From: Pseudohalioglobus sediminis
GTDB lineage: Bacteria; Pseudomonadota; Gammaproteobacteria; Pseudomonadales; Halieaceae
NCBI RefSeq assembly: GCF_008370495.1
Contig: NZ_VTUX01000001.1
Span: 310,001 to 374,000 of the forward strand
Length of the DNA: 64,000 nucleotides
Reading direction: 5' to 3'
In this document: positions 62,320-64,000 of the stretch, piece by piece
Layout: every line of letters begins with the position of its first letter
Numbering within the stretch: the first letter of the stretch is position 1
The notes under the pieces: generated by a model
Told to the model about the DNA's origin: nothing
The model's input: the letters and a program-made list of their open reading frames with translations, nothing else
The model's database searches: none
Made by a program: the position numbers and the translations under genes

Positions 62320-63777
62320 CTACCGTGTATTTGCCATGCCCGCCTGCGCCTCGGCGCGTCGGCAGACCTCTCGCGTCATGCCCCTGAATATCCACAGGTG
62401 TACCGGCACCAGCGGATACCAGTACAACAGCCCCCAGATACCGGCGGGATGGAAATAGGCGGTCGCCGTCAACCGGTACCCGCCGCCTTCAGGGGCGAGT
62501 TCAAACTCCAGCACACCGCTGCCGGGTGCCTTCATTTCCATCAGCAGGGTCAACTTGCGCGGCGGGTCGTAGCCGATCACGCGCCAGGAGTCGATCACAT
62601 CGCCGTAGCGCAACTCGCCCGGGTGCCTGCGCTGGCGCCGGAAGCTGGGCCCACCCAACAGCCAGTCGCCGGCACGCCGCAGCCACCACAGCACATTCAG
62701 CGAAAAGAAATCACCCGCTTCGCCAAACCGGCACAGTTGCGCCCAGACAACATCCGCCGGCGCATCGGTCATGCAATCACCGCTTGCGCGCTTGGCGTAG
62801 AACGCATAGCGAGGCTCGTAGTTGCGACAGCGCAGCGAGCCCTCTACCCAGTGTGCCGGCAATTGCTGGCTGCGCTCGGCATCCAGCGCGGCCTGGATCG
62901 ACTGCTCCAGATTCATCAGCGGCATGGGCACCAGGTCCCGCAGTGGCTGCGCCTGCGCCAGCACATCGTGTTTCAGGCCATCGATCAGCGCGCGGGCGAC
63001 ATTGACCGGCACTGCGGTGACCAGGTTCAACCAGTAGGATGACAAGCGCGGCGTCAACACCGGTACCGGCATGATCAACGGTGACTTGCCGAGCATCCGC
63101 GCCAGCCGCTGCATGATATCCCTGTAGGTCAACTCATCCGGCCCGGCCGCGTCATAGGTCTGCCCCGCTGCAGCATCGATGAACGCCAGCCGTTCGAGGT
63201 AGACCAGCAAGTCCCGCAGGGCGATTGGTGGTGAGCGTGACTCAACCCAGCGCGGCGTCACCATGACCGGCAGGTAGTTGACCAGATCGCGCATGACCTC
63301 AAACGCGGCCGAGCCAGGGCCAACGATCATACCGGCGCGCACCTCGGTAACCGGTACCGTACCCTGCCGGAGGCAATCCCCGGTCTCCAGGCGCGATTGC
63401 AGGTGTTCGGATTCGGGTTGCTCCGGGATCAGCCCGCCCAGGTAAACAATGCGGCGCACACCGGCGGCCACGGCGGCGTCGCGAAAGTGCGCCGCGGCTT
63501 CCAGGTCCAGGCGCCCGAAGTTCTTCCCCGCCGCCATGGAGTGCACCAGGTAATAGGCCACATCCACACCAGCCAGCGCCTGTGGCAGCGTTGCCGGTGA
63601 CAATGCATCGGCCTCAAAGTATTCCACATCCTGCCAGCCCCTGGCCTCCAGCACCTTGCGATTGCGGGCGCAAGCCCGCACCCGGTGGCCGCCGGCCAGC
63701 AGATGGGGAACCAGGTTGGTGCCGATGTAACCGCTGGCGCCAAAAACCAGGATCAGCGGTCGGGTGTTATCTGTCAT
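62320..63777 (-). CDS. SDR-type NAD(P)-binding protein with DUF2867 domain
   Basis: A 485-residue two-domain protein. Residues 1 to about 300 are an atypical SDR with VFGASGYIGTNLVPHLL, but without a clear Y-x-x-x-K catalytic pair. The C-terminal part (from about 330, RYAFYAKRASGDCM onward) matches DUF2867, with the late hydrophobic IWGLLYWYPLVPVHLWIF. Such fusions are common in proteobacteria and are annotated as SDR/DUF2867 proteins of unknown role, possibly binding lipids or quinones. The next bases upstream hold a hairpin and a CRP-like box. Confidence 0.85.
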   Translation of the reverse strand: MTDNTRPLILVFGASGYIGTNLVPHLLAGGHRVRACARNRKVLEARGWQDVEYFEADALSPATLPQALAGVDVAYYLVHSMAAGKNFGRLDLEAAAHFRDAAVAAGVRRIVYLGGLIPEQPESEHLQSRLETGDCLRQGTVPVTEVRAGMIVGPGSAAFEVMRDLVNYLPVMVTPRWVESRSPPIALRDLLVYLERLAFIDAAAGQTYDAAGPDELTYRDIMQRLARMLGKSPLIMPVPVLTPRLSSYWLNLVTAVPVNVARALIDGLKHDVLAQAQPLRDLVPMPLMNLEQSIQAALDAERSQQLPAHWVEGSLRCRNYEPRYAFYAKRASGDCMTDAPADVVWAQLCRFGEAGDFFSLNVLWWLRRAGDWLLGGPSFRRQRRHPGELRYGDVIDSWRVIGYDPPRKLTLLMEMKAPGSGVLEFELAPEGGGYRLTATAYFHPAGIWGLLYWYPLVPVHLWIFRGMTREVCRRAEAQAGMANTR

Positions 63778-63950
63778 GTCCTGCCCTGCGTCAGGCCCGG
63801 TTTTCGCTTCGCGAGCAGCGAAGCGTTGCTGTTTTTCGCATTATTGGCATGCTCATGGTCGCATGACCATACATCTTAAAGCTTCGATTAGACCCGGAAA
63901 GCGCCGCCTGCTTCCCGAAATGAGCATCAGTTCGCTTATTCTCGACCTGT

Positions 63951-63966
63951 TGTGAACCAGTTCACA
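63951..63966. promoter_or_regulatory. CRP-consensus binding site
   Basis: TGTGA-ACCAGT-TCACA matches the CRP core consensus TGTGA-N6-TCACA exactly in all ten conserved positions. It lies 174 bases upstream of the SDR-DUF2867 ATG (minus strand) and could equally serve a plus-strand gene beyond the right edge. The stretch 63778-63950 holds no gene but contains an 8-bp stem-loop (63805-63825, arms CGCTTCGC and GCGAAGCG). Confidence 0.6.
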
Positions 63967-64000
63967 TTTCCCGATTGACTGGCCAGAAAGCGCCAACTAT

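Noticed and set aside
63805-63825. 8-bp stem-loop with a T5 run some bases downstream on the plus strand
   Set aside because: There is no plus-strand gene ahead of it to terminate; on the minus strand the T-run is missing after the stem. It remains a leader hairpin of unknown value.
1-64000. CRISPR arrays, tRNA or rRNA genes, prophage, integrase or transposase genes
   Set aside because: No regular direct-repeat arrays, no tRNA-like cloverleaf endings, and no protein with transposase or integrase motifs were seen on either strand.

Overview
The window is a GC-rich chromosomal stretch (roughly 60% GC or slightly more by eye), packed with genes and free of tRNA, rRNA, CRISPR, phage or insertion-sequence signals. 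The gene content suggests a marine, aerobic gammaproteobacterium. It has a long-form PurC of the Vibrio/Alteromonas type, four TonB-dependent receptors, acyl-CoA degradation genes, a haloalkane dehalogenase and an NAD-linked molybdenum formate dehydrogenase. A member of Halieaceae (OM60/NOR5, Halioglobus-like) is my best guess; this is an inference from gene content and was not tested by a database search.

Layout. 1-6.5 kb: the 5' part of purC (cut by the left edge), a group II truncated globin followed by a TonB receptor, a class I DAHP synthase, and a two-gene unit of a DUF501 protein and an exported fold-III PLP protein. 6.5-22.7 kb: two divergent operons meet at an 18-bp perfect palindrome next to a TetR-type regulator. 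Leftward run an alpha/beta hydrolase, an FMN 2-hydroxy-acid oxidase and a FAD amino-acid oxidase. Rightward run tetR, a CocE/NonD hydrolase, a cysteine-synthase-like enzyme, a TonB receptor, a beta-lactamase-fold serine hydrolase, an amidohydrolase, a CapA-like phosphoesterase, a DUF819 membrane protein and an SDR. Nearly all junctions overlap by a few bases. This is the best candidate for an undescribed system: uptake and breakdown of a compound with amide and ester bonds.

22.9-29.8 kb: a cobalamin riboswitch precedes btuB-cobO-cobQ-btuC-btuD-btuF, a corrinoid uptake and salvage operon. 29.9-34.5 kb: an O-acetylhomoserine sulfhydrylase, a bidirectional terminator, a fourth TonB receptor and an HxlR-type regulator, with two pairs of REP-like inverted repeats. 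34.6-45.8 kb: a ten-gene leftward array that begins with the glutathione-dependent formaldehyde pathway (adhC, fghA). It continues into formate dehydrogenase fdsG-B-A-C-D and ends with a SIMPL protein, a glutamate-cysteine-ligase-like enzyme and a coupled aspartoacylase-like enzyme. The first seven genes take formaldehyde to CO2 and NADH.

46-51 kb: a crotonase, a YghU-type glutathione transferase, a retropepsin-like protease, a sulfotransferase-like protein, a methyltransferase and a haloalkane dehalogenase. 51-58.8 kb: a leftward beta-oxidation-type cluster (Crp/Fnr regulator, MFS transporter, MaoC hydratase, SDR, thiolase, quinone oxidoreductase, acyl-CoA dehydrogenase), interrupted by a strong terminator just before the dehydrogenase gene. 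59-64 kb: a Prx5-type peroxiredoxin, a large exported protein with three GPW repeats, a 63-residue membrane protein, an SDR-DUF2867 protein, and an exact CRP-consensus box near the right edge.
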